A stretch of DNA of 64,000 nucleotides from Arthrobotrys musiformis (GCA_036971715.1 JAVHJL010000007.1:2046001-2110000); one strand, 5' to 3'. Numbered from the stretch's first letter, positions 22,857 through 34,417 are shown. Notes: a model not told the origin generated them from the sequence alone. Translations and numbers: made by a program.

Positions 22857-23956
22857 ATGGTCGAATTTACCCCAGTCGTTATTCTGACAGGCGCTGGAAG
22901 AGGTAGGAATTTGAATCTTGAAATTCAAAACTAAGATACATCAAAAGCAATTTCGAGAAACTAACTATCACTCTATGTTTGTCATTTGTCATTTCTCAGG
23001 AATCGGGTTCGCTATTCTAAAATATCTCCTCGCGCTTCCAAACCCTCCAAACGTCCTCGCCACCTCACGGAACATCAAGGCCCTTGAGCCTCTTGCGGAA
23101 GCTCATAAAAATCTACATGTAGCCTCCGTCGACTTTTCCGCCCCGTCGAGCGAGTTGAGAAACATCATTCCCGACTCAATAATAAACGCCGCAATTTCAA
23201 GATGGGGACGGATAGACGCTTTACTTCTCAACCACGGAAATCTAGAACCCGTCGCGAGGATCGATGCCGCAAAACTTGAAGATTGGGAAGCCAGCTACAG
23301 AGTGAACTTCTTGTCGAATATCGAGATTATCAAGAATGCCCTTCCTGAGCTTCGAAAGTCGAGCGGAAGGGTCGTACTTGTCAGCTCGGGTGCATCTTCA
23401 CTCTATTTCGTAAGCCATCCCACCTCACGGCGCTGTCTTTTTTTTTTTTTTTTTAAAAAAAAGGCTTACTTATTTTTCTGTCGTATCGTTAGACCGGCTG
23501 GGGTGCATATGGATCAATAAAAGCAGCGTTGAATCACCTCAATTCAACGTTGGCGCTGGAAGAACCAACAATCACAACAGTCTCTATTGCGCCCGGTATT
23601 GTAGACACCGATATGCAGGCCGAAATCCGCGAGGTTCACGGAAAAGCTATGACTAGTCAGGAGCATGCTTTCTTCAACAGCCTAAAGGAAAATAGCAGCA
23701 TGGTCAAGCCGGTATGGTGTCACTTCCATATTTCCGAACCGAGGTTGTGGGAAACCCAATTTCTAACAATATTTATAGGAGGATGTTGGTGCTGTACTTG
23801 CAAATCTCTCCTTACGGGTCGACAAGGCTCTCAGCGGAAAGTACTTGAAGTAAGTTGGCCCGCTAAATTGTATTTCACTCCAAATATATCAGATACTAAT
23901 GATGGGGCTTCAGCTGGGATGACGAAATTTTGGCTAGCTACCGTGCTAAGCTTTGA
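22857..23956 (+). CDS. Short-chain dehydrogenase/reductase (Irc24/benzil-reductase-like)
   Basis: A 262-residue cytosolic SDR from five exons: 22857-22902, 23000-23409, 23493-23711, 23779-23849 and 23914-23956. All four introns (97, 83, 67 and 64 nt) splice with kept phase. It has the full classical set: cofactor loop TGAGRGIG near residue 11, NHG near 87, Ser in VSSGAS, and YGSIK catalytic Tyr/Lys, then PGIVDTDM. This matches the small NADPH-dependent carbonyl reductases related to yeast Irc24. The second intron contains a T17A8 run (23438-23462), which could be length-variable. It converges with the multicopper oxidase gene. Confidence 0.85.
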
Positions 23957-24372
23957 GGGATCCACTGGCTGAATTATAATCTATTCCGATTTGCTCGATA
24001 ATACCCGAAGTTGTTGGAGCGATATACATAGAGAATAGAGAGATATAGACGTCTGGCTATAGGTCTAGATCCAAGTAACCATGAACGGATCTGTCGCATA
24101 CTAGCATTTTTCCACGCTGGTCACTTTTGAATGAGCGGCATCAGATGTATGCATGGGTTATGCCATCTCAATTTCAATCCAATCGGAATATCTCGCGGTC
24201 CATGGTACATACAACAGTACCTGGCCAGATCCTAGTAAAAGATGCATGCAACTGTACATTTTCTTAAACGCCCGCATAAGCAGAGCATATTTAACCGGTT
24301 ACAAGTACACCGAAACGCCTGCGCCCCCAAGAAATACGAAAAAAAGGATCTATGTACTCCAAGTATGATTCG
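23957..24372. other. 3' intergenic between convergent genes
   Basis: 416 nt between the stop of the SDR and the stop of the multicopper oxidase. No gene; it should hold both terminators. Confidence 0.5.
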
Positions 24373-26711
24373 CTAATCTTCGCCATTCTCATGCCTCCAT
24401 TCAGGAGGTACAACTTCTTTGATGTCGTCGAAAAATCCATTTGTTGCATTTGGATGCGAACAGAATCCAACAAGATCCGACGGAAGGGTCCAGTTTTTTA
24501 CTATATCTGATCGGGTAAAAAATGACATGAGAAGGCCGGCTTCAGCATGCCAGACATTGTGGCCTTGGTTGGAAGTTAGCGAGCCTTGTTTCGGCAAGGG
24601 AATTCGGTAATACTTACAATGGAACGCCCACATTCCAGGGTTATCAGTAACGAATCGGATTAAAACATACCCATACGCCTCTGATTATGCAGATGAAAGA
24701 TTAGAGCAAACATTCGAAAATATGATAGAAATTATTGTGATCGGACTTACCGATAGTGACTGTATCTCTAAGCAAACGCCCTTCTCGAGGAAGCGTTGCA
24801 TAGTCCGACAGATTAAAGTAGCCATTTCCTTGGGCCATTACCCAAAATTTATGCCCATGAAGATGCATCGGGTGATTTCTGTGCCTGAGTTAGTCTCAAA
24901 ACGGCTACTAAATAAATACTTGATACATACCCATCATCGTAGTTATCGATAAGCAGATCAACGACCTTAACTCCGTCAACTTTCAAAACCATCCCCTTAT
25001 CAACATTGAATATATTTTTCATAGTCTCATTAGAGTCGATATCTCCTGCCTGTTTCCCAGGAAGGGTAACCCGGTTCAAGGCAGGGTGTGTTAAATTCCG
25101 CCTCCATGACGAGCTGTTGAAAAACCCTCGACTTAGGGAGTAATTCCCTATTTGGAAATTGCTCCTTAGGTAGAACATCTGATCCGGCTCCGGTGCAACC
25201 TGCGCATTTGCAGGTTCCAACTTTCCATCTAGATCTTGACACACAACCGCAGTCCCGAGGTCCCATGGTGTTGTTGTCGGAAGCACCTGTTTGGTTGATA
25301 CAGCTGAGGTTGACACTGGCGAGCCCTTCTTTAGTTTTTTCTCCGTATATTGAATAATAGCTCTAACTTCGGGTTCTTCAACGGCCTCGGGGTCCGAAAA
25401 GCAATGATTAATCATCCTAGCCCTTAACCAGAATTCTGAAGCGTCGGTCGAGTTGGCATGAACAATCGCGCTGTATCTCTGTGCAACGTTTATGTTGAGT
25501 TTGTGGTATGGACTAGACACCAAAGCTATTCCATCTGCTTCGACTACCTCCATAATGTGCCCATCTATACCCATTTCGAACTCCGCAAATGCACCGACGT
25601 TGATGAATCTCAGGCGGTGGGAGGCTCCTTTCACCAGATTTATTTCTGCTAGTCCACTTCCTGCACTTTCACAAGTGTATTGCTTTCCGACTTTCGCACA
25701 ATCTCGTCTAAAACAAATCAATTAATCAATGTTAGTAATCGGTACGGTTGCTGAGAAATCGCAACCAAGGTATCAATAATACGCCTACCTATTCCTCCCA
25801 TTAATCAGAGCACCATCCGGGATCGGCTCCGCATTCTCTGCATCGGGCGCCAAGTACTCATAAAGTTTATTTCTACTGAGGTCATGATAATAATCATGCA
25901 GCATAACAACTTGGTCGGTTTTATATCGATCCCGGCCGGGCTCCTTCGGTGAGTGGATTACCAACGGGCCAAACAAGCCGTCAATATACTGCGTTGAAAA
26001 GTGCGAATGGTACCAATAAGTTCCATATTGTCCAGCCGTCTTGATCTCATAGGTGAAACTTTCCCCAGGAGGGATCGGGCATTGGGTTACGCCCGTGGTA
26101 CCATCCATCCAGTTGCTCCCCTTGTGAAATAGTCCATGCCAGTGGAATGCCGTCGCATTCACCGCTTTGTTGTGGATAGTCACTTTTATGGTGTCTCCCT
26201 CATTGCATTCTATCAACGGACCTGGAAATTGGCCGTTTATTAGAATCATGGGCCTCAGAACGCCGTCTGGATTGGCAGTGACATCGCTGATAGTCCAGTT
26301 ATATTCCTTCACTTGTGGTCGGATCCGGATTCGAGTCCAATCTGGCGGCGAAAGCACATACTCTGAAGGGTCGCGCATAAAAGCCCGAATTTTAGGTGCT
26401 CCGGTTGAAGTCGGGGCTGGCTCAGGTCTGGACCAATTGCCATGATGCGGTATACGGTCGAAAAACTGGAATTTCGGTGCATATCTGGTCGCCCCGTCGA
26501 GCTTTGTGAGAAGTGCTCCAAGAGTTATCGTCAAGATACTGGCCGATAGCAGTAATGCGATCGATCGGAAAAGCGCCTTCCTCTTCAACATCTTCTCTCT
26601 GCTCTCTATCCCTTCAAATTCTACCGAAACTTTCCCATCATCGATTTCGAATGTCTCAACATCACTGTGTTGTGGATTGTTGGGGTCTTTGAGCATTTGC
26701 CGCATGACCAT
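24373..26711 (-). CDS. Membrane-anchored multicopper oxidase, laccase-like
   Basis: A 693-residue three-cupredoxin oxidase from five exons: 25789-26711, 24931-25707, 24751-24878, 24618-24680 and 24373-24563. Introns are 81, 52, 70 and 54 nt and phase is kept. All four copper motifs are present: HWHG, HSH (WYHSH), HPMHLHGH and HCHNVWHAEAGLL; the last is created only by the final splice. Residues 47-69 form one transmembrane helix after a charged N-tail, so this is predicted to be a type II membrane protein with the catalytic domains outside or in the lumen, not a freely secreted laccase. Likely reaction: four-electron reduction of O2 coupled to oxidation of phenols or metal ions. Which substrate is used cannot be read from sequence. 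Confidence 0.9.
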
Positions 26712-26818
26712 GTGGTTGTTGCGAGTTAGAGCATGTGTTCCTCAGCTCAGAAGATCCACGAAAAATTCGAAAAAAATGCCTTCGTATTATATGAGTAGAA
26801 ATTTTGAGGGTGAACAAG

Positions 26819-26827
26819 CCTTATATA
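26819..26827 (-). promoter_or_regulatory. TATA box of the multicopper oxidase gene
   Basis: TATATAAGG on the reverse strand, about 110 nt before the ATG at 26711. Confidence 0.5.
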
Positions 26828-27498
26828 TGGCTTCAGCTTGGCTTGTGGGCGCAGACGTGAATTTGATATTTTAGAGGCGCTAGTCGATTACTCGTAAAGA
26901 CAAGTTGTCAGCTTACAACATGTAGCATTGCAGCCACGATTTTCGAAGGGCTGGGTTTTTCCGCCGTCTGCAGCTGGGCTCCATGCATGTTACGCGACTG
27001 GAAATAGGAGCGCAGGGGGCGATTCGTTGATCCGATGAAGAAATCGGAAGTTAAGAAAGAAAAAAATCGAAGTTTCGAACGATCATATTCGGCCGCACAT
27101 GTCATGCTCACGCAAGTCGTCTGAACTGAGTACGTTTGGAAATGAAGAAGTTTCGATTCGACAGTCTTTGATTCCAACACGCTGCAAAACATTACCCCTG
27201 TCTTGTCCCCGGAACATCGGTGCCTTGGCCTACCTTCCCATTCAAGGCAATGAGGACAGCCAGAACCAATCACACAATCAACCCGACCTCGTGCCCTGGA
27301 CCCTGTGATACCTCCACCGAGGAAAAGCTTGTCATTCGGTTGAGATAGTTGCCTCCGGCTTGGCCTTGATATCACGATTTCGCCTTGATTTAGAATGTGC
27401 AGTTATCGAACTTAATCTGTAAGTCTTCACTATCCCTGGACGTCATTCTCGCATAAGGAAACTTCTATTCCGAAACTAGTGCTTGGAAGCGTTATTTC
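26828..27498. other. Intergenic upstream of the multicopper oxidase
   Basis: No reading frame with recognisable features. Probably holds the regulatory region of the oxidase. Confidence 0.4.
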
Positions 27499-27936
27499 AT
27501 GCATACAACTCACCAGGATATTGTGGTAAAAGGTGGCTCCCACCATTTTGACAGATATCGCACGAATATCGGAACTCCGGAGGAGGAACGTGGGATACGC
27601 AGTACGTTGAGAAAGGAAGGAGCTGAGCTACCGCGTCATGAAGGTCCTCATGTAAAGATGCTTTCAGCTTCGTTTCGAAGATACTTTCGTACCGGGGGTC
27701 GACAAGGGCAGGCGAAGAATGTCACCTTTTATATACAGGTTGCCGTCCTAGCCGTGGGGTTCGCAATATTTGCTTCGAGCATCGGGTTATTGTTTGGGGT
27801 CAAAAAACCAAAATTTTGGCTCTATACATATACACGTCCTACGTCAGTCTCCAGTTTTATCAAATCATCGAGTCTTTTATTTCTTTCTTGTCAATATTTT
27901 TTTTGTGAATACTTCCCTTTTTGGTTTCTTTTCTAG
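27499..27936 (+). CDS. Possible small single-pass membrane protein
   Basis: A 145-codon frame starting at an ATG at 27499. A basic, hydrophilic stretch of about 75 residues is followed by one clear hydrophobic helix (FYIQVAVLAVGFAIFASSIG) and then basic residues. The last third reads through a T-rich stretch and looks like non-coding DNA. It could be a real short gene with an unseen 3' exon, or simply the leader region of the acid phosphatase, whose 5' UTR may contain an intron ending at TTCTAG near 27937. No family recognised. Confidence 0.2.
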   Translation: MHTTHQDIVVKGGSHHFDRYRTNIGTPEEERGIRSTLRKEGAELPRHEGPHVKMLSASFRRYFRTGGRQGQAKNVTFYIQVAVLAVGFAIFASSIGLLFGVKKPKFWLYTYTRPTSVSSFIKSSSLLFLSCQYFFCEYFPFWFLF

Positions 27937-27969
27937 CGCCGCAAAAGTTTTGAAGAGAACTTCGACAGG

Positions 27970-29398
27970 ATGTTGACAAAAATACTCTTCCTTAGCCACT
28001 TGCTTCCTCTTGCTATCGCGCAAGATTATACACTGTCCCCGGTCAGTTATGTCCAAGGAAAGGCATTTAATCGTTTTATAACGATATGGTTGGAAAATAC
28101 CGACCACAACAAAGCTGCCGGCGACCCTAATATCGCCTTTTTCGCGAAGAAGGGCATTACATTGAACAACTACTTCGGAGTTACCCATCCTAGTGAGCCC
28201 AACTATGTTGCAGCAGTATGTATAACCTCTTTATTCTTCTAGTAGTCGGAACGGATATAACTTATATATATCTAGGTCTCCGGAGACTACTATGGTATCA
28301 ACAACGATGACGACAACATCATCCCAGCAAATGTATCTACTGTCGTAGACTTGCTCGAGGAGAAGGGAATCAGCTGGGGGGAGTACCAAGAGTACATGCC
28401 GTACACTGGCTTCACCGGAAAGTCTTTTAAGGAAGAAAAGACCCGCAAGAATAGATATGTCAAGAAACACAAGTGAGTACAGGCATATCTATAAGGTTTT
28501 CGGCTCTCTTCTAACTATTTCCAATAGCCCTTTGATAATGCACGCATCTGTTGCGGATGTCCCAGATCGCCGCGCATGCATTAAGAACTTCACTATGTTC
28601 TACGAGGATCTCAAGAACAACAAGCTTCCCCAATGGGTACGACCTAACCACTCCTATTGCGTAGAAAAATCAACTAACTCAAGGCGTAGCTTTTCATTAC
28701 CCCAGACCAACAAAATAATGGACATGACACCTCGATAACCTATGCTGGAAAGTGGCTTCGCGGTTTCCTAGAACCATTGCTCGAAGACCCCCACTTCATC
28801 AACAATACGCTAGTTCTCGTCACTTTCGACGAAAATGACACATACTCGTTGCAAAACCGAGTCTTTAGTATCATTTTGGGAGACGTTGTTCCAAAGGACC
28901 TAGTTGGTTCATCCGACAAGGGATTCTATAGTAAGTCCCGTTACCTCAATAACTTGAGGAAAGCACCCGCATAGTATACTAGTAAGGACATTGACTCACA
29001 TAATCCTAAATTCGCCCACAGACCACTACAGCGAACTTTCCACCGTTCAAGCAAACTGGGGGCTCAAATCCCTCGGTAGATACGATGTCGGTGCCAACGT
29101 CTTCGACTTAGTAGCCCAGAAGACCGGCGACTCCATCCGCACTCTCGACGTCAGCAAGGTCTATCTTAACGAAAGCTATCCCGGAATCTTCCACCGTAAA
29201 AAATATGCCCCTCTCCCTGTTCCAGATACCGACGCTTCTTTTGCCGGAAGAACAGTTTTTGAGAGTATTAAGAACATTTGGGGCAAGTTGCAGAGCAAGA
29301 GTGTGTACAAGGGTGCTCCATTGTCGATACCATCTCTGCGAAACCCACCAATCTACCCGAGGGAATCCTCAAGGAGGAAGAGAAGAGGTGGAAACTAA
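27970..29398 (+). CDS. Secreted acid phosphatase, phosphoesterase family (PF04185)
   Basis: A 389-residue protein from five exons: 27970-28215, 28276-28472, 28528-28636, 28690-28930 and 29022-29398. Introns of 60, 55, 53 and 91 nt splice with kept phase. Residues 1-18 are a signal peptide ending LAIAQ. Family motifs include FNRFITIWLENTDHN near residue 33, the HPSEPNYVAA segment (ligand His), FITPDQQNNGHDTS in exon 4 and LVTFDENDTY before the last intron. These match fungal extracellular acid phosphatases that release phosphate from organic esters. Several N-glycosylation sequons are present (NVS, NFT, NNT). The C-terminus is short and basic rather than GPI-like. Phosphate-dependent regulation is typical of the family, but I identified no control site. 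Confidence 0.88.
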
Positions 29399-30139
29399 CC
29401 CACTTTTAACCTTTCTTCCAAGCCTTTTTTCACTTTAGCTTTTCTCGAGCCTGCAGCATTTTCTTTACTGCTTTGTTTTTAGAATACCCCTTCACCAATT
29501 CTCATAATCGTTGCGAAGAATATAATTATCAAGATAGACATACATAGATTAGACCCTGACTCCCATAATCCGACCCAGTTTTTTTTTGAGGGAAAACCAA
29601 CAACTACGCTCACTTACCACAGTGCATTGCACTTCCATTTAATCCTCAGAAGTTGACAACTCGCTTTTTGCAGTTGCTCCGACCAAACTTGCACACTCCA
29701 GTATTCTTGGCTGGAAATCCGTTCGGAGCCATATCATTGCTTCTTGACTCCCATAGTTTGCCCTTGCGCCCCTTCCGTAAACCGGGGGGGGGGGGGGGGG
29801 TCCTGGTTTTGTCAAGATAGTCCGTCTATATGCGCCAAAACAGTATTATGGTGTCCGATTACGCCAGTGGAGTATGCATTCAAGTCTTGCCATATACTCT
29901 TTCGTCATATCGCTTCCGTACTTTTGTATTTATAAAGCTATTTACAGCTAATCAACGATTGACCAAAAGGCCATAAAGCAAGATTACATAACGCTTAAGA
30001 ACATTGAAATTTTTCGTTTATAACGTTTAGAACGAATAATTTACAACGTAGTAAATGGCTAATCCCAAGACTAGCATATACCTATACCCACCCACCTTTT
30101 GTATGTATCAAAAGGTATCCGCTACACAAGCCAATAATT
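29399..30139. other. Intergenic with a G17 tract
   Basis: About 740 nt between convergent genes, with no gene. It contains a run of 17 G. Confidence 0.5.
29784..29800 (+). repeat. Poly-G tract, 17 nt
   Basis: Uninterrupted run of 17 G on the given strand, in non-coding DNA. The length may be uncertain in assembly. Confidence 0.9.
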
Positions 30140-31189
30140 TTAATCATGCGGGCATCTGAATCTGTACTTCTCACCGAATAACGGGATGTCGTCGAATAAC
30201 CTGTTGTTATAAGGATAATCTACGCACTAGAGGAGGCGATAAGGTCAGCTTTCGATCAGGTTGAAAATATAAAGGATCCAGCTCACCTTGCCACCACCCG
30301 TTGGCCCAACGTGAGGACAATGCACACCCGGATCTACCTCAGCTAATATCAAATGTACAGTCCGACAAGCCACGCTGTCTGCCCAAAGTTTATCAAAAGT
30401 TCCAAATGGCTTCTTTGAAAGTTGGGCGAAGCAGTTTAATTCTCCATCATTCAGATTGGTAAGCTCCAGCTGGCTTATAAGACTAGTATTGAGTAAGGGA
30501 TCTAGTTTCAACCCGGCAATCACGGCGCCTAGGTCAGTTTCGATGCTTTTCTTATATTGTGTGTTTGCACCAGTGCACACTTTCTGCGCACCCTGGCAGA
30601 CCTGTTTTGCAACCAATAGCTGAACAATTCTTTGATCGTAGTCTACGGCGTTGATGATAGATGAAAAGTCTTGTAACGCGGGGATCCAGAGGTCGTAGTA
30701 GTCGACTCGTCCTTGTTCATCGAAGTGCCAAAAGCCAGATTGTTTTAGGTATGTCAGGACTTTGCCAAAGTCCGGCCGCGAAGGGTCTGCGACGGCAGTG
30801 GTAAAGTAGACCGTACTCGCGGCTACAGAGGGACAATCTGAGGAGAACTGAGTGAGATCGAAGGCCGAAAAGGCGACATACGTAGGGGCTCGAGGCACGG
30901 GTGCTAGACCGAAGAAATATTCAATGCTGGTGCGAAAGTCTGTGAAGTTCCCAATGTCCTGAACCCGGCCGGTAACGTTGGGACTGAAGAGATTTGCGAT
31001 TTGAGGAATAGATAGATTTGAATTTGTAGCCTGGGCAATGATTGGGAGCTGGTTCGGGTATATTGTGAAGTTGTATATCGATGCTATGGTATTGAAATTA
31101 CGAGTGTAGCAGGCGGGTCGACGGGCTGAGGAGAGGGGAAACCAGGCAGATATGAGGATCACAAAACCCAATATCCGTTGGAATCGCAT
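30140..31189 (-). CDS. Secreted protein of unknown function with HCPHVGPTGGGKC motif
   Basis: A 329-residue protein from two exons, 30287-31189 and 30140-30226, joined by a 60-nt intron (GTGAGC donor, CTCTAG acceptor) in phase 0. The splice replaces a non-conserved tail with the Cys-containing end CVDYPYNNRLFDDIP. Residues 1-22 are a signal peptide. The body has a mixed alpha/beta character with NTF2-like or cystatin-like possibilities (WHFDEQGRVDYYDLWIPALQ), several Cys and four or more N-glycosylation sequons. The C-terminal motif HCPHVGPTGGGKC is one I recall from uncharacterised secreted fungal proteins, but I cannot name the family. A TATAAA lies about 70 nt upstream. Confidence 0.75.
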
Positions 31190-32850
31190 CTTTTGGATAT
31201 ATTAATATTATATTGGGAAGATAGTCAGGTAGAACAAAGATTTGACTTCAGAGAGTTTATAACGTTTAGATGGACGAGAATCGATAATGCGATGGGAGGC
31301 TCGAGGATACATCCATCTTATGGAAAAGATTTATCATCGTATTAGGCACATTTACGCTTGGAATGGGATTCATATGTAATACAGTTGCAACGTACGCCTC
31401 GATAGAGCAGCAAGAAGACTTCAAACTGAAAGGTCGCATGATGCAAATACGGCTGAATGAAGCTTGTCTCATTTTATAATTTATAAGAATGCATAGAGTC
31501 CTGAGGTCGAGGGCCACACCATTGGAACAAGTTGCGTTGGCAGCAACGGAGAAAGATGAGAACCTAGAATCGAAAAGATTCGGTTCTATCCGCTGAGTGA
31601 ATTCGCGAACTCGTGGATGTTTCCAGGTATAGCTTAGTGCACGAAGTCTCGACGGAATTGGTATAGGGGAGTTCTAAATAGGACCCGAAGATATCAATAT
31701 TCACATTGGGTTAAGTCTTTGAAATAACAAGAATAATGTCTATCATCGGAGTCTCCCGCCAGAGTTACGAGAGAAAGAAGCTTAAGAGTATAAAGTTTCC
31801 AGTGCTATCAATAAGAATAATGATGTGAGGTTGCGTAAGTCTGTTTCGGGGCGTCGGGTGAATAGGTTTGCAACGTTTGTCACGTGAGAATCTAGTACAT
31901 TCGCCGGGATGTGTGCAGTTGAGTACATCAAACTCCAACAAAGCGGCTGGGAATATGAGATGTGGGCACAGCTATGGAACGAGCTTGTAGGGAAGCATGC
32001 CAGCAGCTATCACTGTAGAAAGGTCCGGGGCAAGACTCAACCCCTTGGTCAGATTTCTGTGATGGGCAGCAGATATAAATTTATAAAATGACCAAAAGGG
32101 AAATTTTGGATGATGGCGAATGGCCATCAATGGTGAGCACACGCATGTTGAATGCTGTTTCGCTGCCACTCGTTCTGCTCCGGAATAACTTCCAAACTTA
32201 TGTTTTGCAGTATCTCGGCCGACAATTACAACCCGAGCTCGCGAATCCAAAGTAGAAAGTTATCCAAGACCTTTTCTTAATAGCCTTCTAGCCTTGCAGG
32301 CCTTGCTTACCCCATATAACAAAGTGATTGAATGACGAATGTTGATATTTTTAGGGGAAGAGTGGGTCCGCTAAGGCAACAATCAAATAGACGGGTCTTC
32401 GGATTTTTGCCAAGCTTGTAAGTACGGGTCCGAGTCTTTGGACCCGCGCGCCCGGGTGATATATAGCTGGTGCGCACTGAAGCTTGAAGCTTCCAGTTGA
32501 AATTTTTGAATTTGTAAAAGACCCAGTTTCTCGTGTGAGCGATTCTGCCTTTGCAATTAAAAAAATCTAGAAGTGAATACCCAAACATGAGGTTTTAAAT
32601 TCTAAGCGTTCGTGATTTAAAATTTCTAATATGATATTTGGATAAGCCAAAATTTAAACAATGTAGGGATAACAAAGGCCCAAGATGATGATAAATAATA
32701 TCGGCTTCATAAAGTGTCCATTATAACTAATATTTATATATTCAAACCAGCAGTATATATATCCATTGTCGTGATTATACAGTAACCAAAAACACCGAGC
32801 CCCCCAAAGGCTGTTTATTATATTACACAGATCTAGATCTATAGAACGGA
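31190..32850. other. Intergenic, no gene recognised
   Basis: 1.66 kb between two same-strand genes. Only short frames are present; it is AT-rich near 32590-32830. Confidence 0.45.
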
Positions 32851-34347
32851 TTACTTCTGCTCTAGCGGTGGCTTTGGAATAGAAACCTCATGCTCGGGCG
32901 CCCGTCGTTGATTCGGACTCGACGATGCCTCCAGCTCAGCTAGAGGTATACTCCCCTCCAACTCTGGCGCCACACTCGTCTCGGGATCTTCTAGTTCGGC
33001 CACTGGCTTAGCTTCCGGCAACTCTGCCACTTTCCGCTTGCTAATCCCCCCATCCTCCAACTCCAGAATCTTTGGTAGGTCGACTCTCCTTCTCCTAAAA
33101 CAGACGAAGAACAAAATCAATGCGCCTCCAACTGCAGCTACTGCTCCCACCGCAATACCACCTATCGCGCCCCCTGATAGTGATTTCTTCGTTTCCTTTG
33201 TTTCCTCTTCGGGTGATAAATCGTACAACCCCCCGTTGCAAGTGACATTCGTCCTCCAACCCCCCTCCGTGAATATTGGTTCCCGCAGGAGGGCCGCACA
33301 ATCCACCTGGGGACTATTAATCCAAAACCTCGACTCCCCATCCCCAGGACGTAGATTCGGCAAGTTGATATTCTCAAAATCCCCATCGATAACAACATCA
33401 TCCCCCACGCTCCCAAGCACGGGAAACCCACCAAGCTCCGTCCACCCCTCGGACCCATTAATCCTCAAATCAGACATAATCCACTCCAACTTCGGAAACG
33501 ACACCGCCGTCAAATTCTTCGATCTATTAATCTCCAACGACGCCCTCCTCGTCGTCGTCGCAACCTTCTCGGTACCAATATTAACCAACCCCGGCAACTC
33601 AATCCTCCTCAAATAATCCGATGTGATCCGAACATCCGTCTCCACCGCCGTTAAATTCGGCAAGTTGACCTCACCAACATTAGCCCCCATATGCACATAC
33701 CCCACCGTCCCAAGATACGGTAACGAAACCCTCGTATCGTTCCCATTATCCCTAACCACAAACACCCCCGTAATATTCCTAATCGGAAGATCAACCTCCA
33801 CCATATTCGGATTCTCAATAATCTGCACCGACTCAACTTTTCTATAAATTATATCCGCGAGCGATTCGATGGCCGTATCCCATACCACCAGTTGAATGGC
33901 AGTATCATCCCCCAGGGAATCGATTTGTGAACTAAACTCCACAGTCCTGAGCCGCGGTAAATACTCAAATCGCAAAGATCCCACGTTCGCAAGACTGGGC
34001 ATGCTTAGAACCGTTAAGTTTAGAGCACCGCTGATTTGTAGTATGCCACCGACGAAGGATAGATCCGGGGCTATTAGTCTTTGGACTTTGGCACCGTAGG
34101 TTACCCTGAGTGCCCCGCGGATGGTTTGGATCCCGTTGATGGTGGCGTTGACGATGTCCCGGCCGAAGTTTATGCTGCCGGATAGAGTTACGCATGATGA
34201 GAGGGCGTCGAGTTCGGATTGGGAGTTTATTGTTAGGAGTTCTGCGGTGCAGTTTGCTGATGTGGTGGATTGGGAATGTACTCGCGTGATGATGTTTATT
34301 ATTGTGAGTAGGGATATTAATGAAAGTTTGGGTGTTTTGAAGCGCAT
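32851..34347 (-). CDS. Ecm33/Sps2-like surface protein with receptor L-domain repeats and TM
   Basis: A 498-residue intronless protein. Residues 1-25 are a signal peptide. About 30-360 consists of leucine-rich beta-helix repeats of the receptor L-domain type found in the fungal Ecm33/Sps2 wall proteins (repeated L..V.GSL.., LPNL, FPKL.WI.SDLRI), with about ten N-glycosylation sequons. Unlike the classical GPI-anchored members, it ends in a transmembrane helix at 393-417 (GGIAVGAVAAVGGALILFFV) followed by four Arg and an 80-residue cytoplasmic tail rich in Glu and Pro with repeats of the type xAELE. I infer a plasma-membrane protein that may link wall and cytoplasm. A TATA box (34418-34425) lies about 70 nt upstream. 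Confidence 0.82.
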   Translation of the reverse strand: MRFKTPKLSLISLLTIINIITRVHSQSTTSANCTAELLTINSQSELDALSSCVTLSGSINFGRDIVNATINGIQTIRGALRVTYGAKVQRLIAPDLSFVGGILQISGALNLTVLSMPSLANVGSLRFEYLPRLRTVEFSSQIDSLGDDTAIQLVVWDTAIESLADIIYRKVESVQIIENPNMVEVDLPIRNITGVFVVRDNGNDTRVSLPYLGTVGYVHMGANVGEVNLPNLTAVETDVRITSDYLRRIELPGLVNIGTEKVATTTRRASLEINRSKNLTAVSFPKLEWIMSDLRINGSEGWTELGGFPVLGSVGDDVVIDGDFENINLPNLRPGDGESRFWINSPQVDCAALLREPIFTEGGWRTNVTCNGGLYDLSPEEETKETKKSLSGGAIGGIAVGAVAAVGGALILFFVCFRRRRVDLPKILELEDGGISKRKVAELPEAKPVAELEDPETSVAPELEGSIPLAELEASSSPNQRRAPEHEVSIPKPPLEQK

Positions 34348-34417
34348 TGTTGTATTTTTTCGCTGTGAAGGTAGACGTTATACGATATCGAATGCCAAAA
34401 AGTACGACGGCCCTTTA

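Noticed and set aside
33038..33616. 192-codon plus-strand frame
   Set aside because: Antisense to the Ecm33-like gene and without protein-like features.
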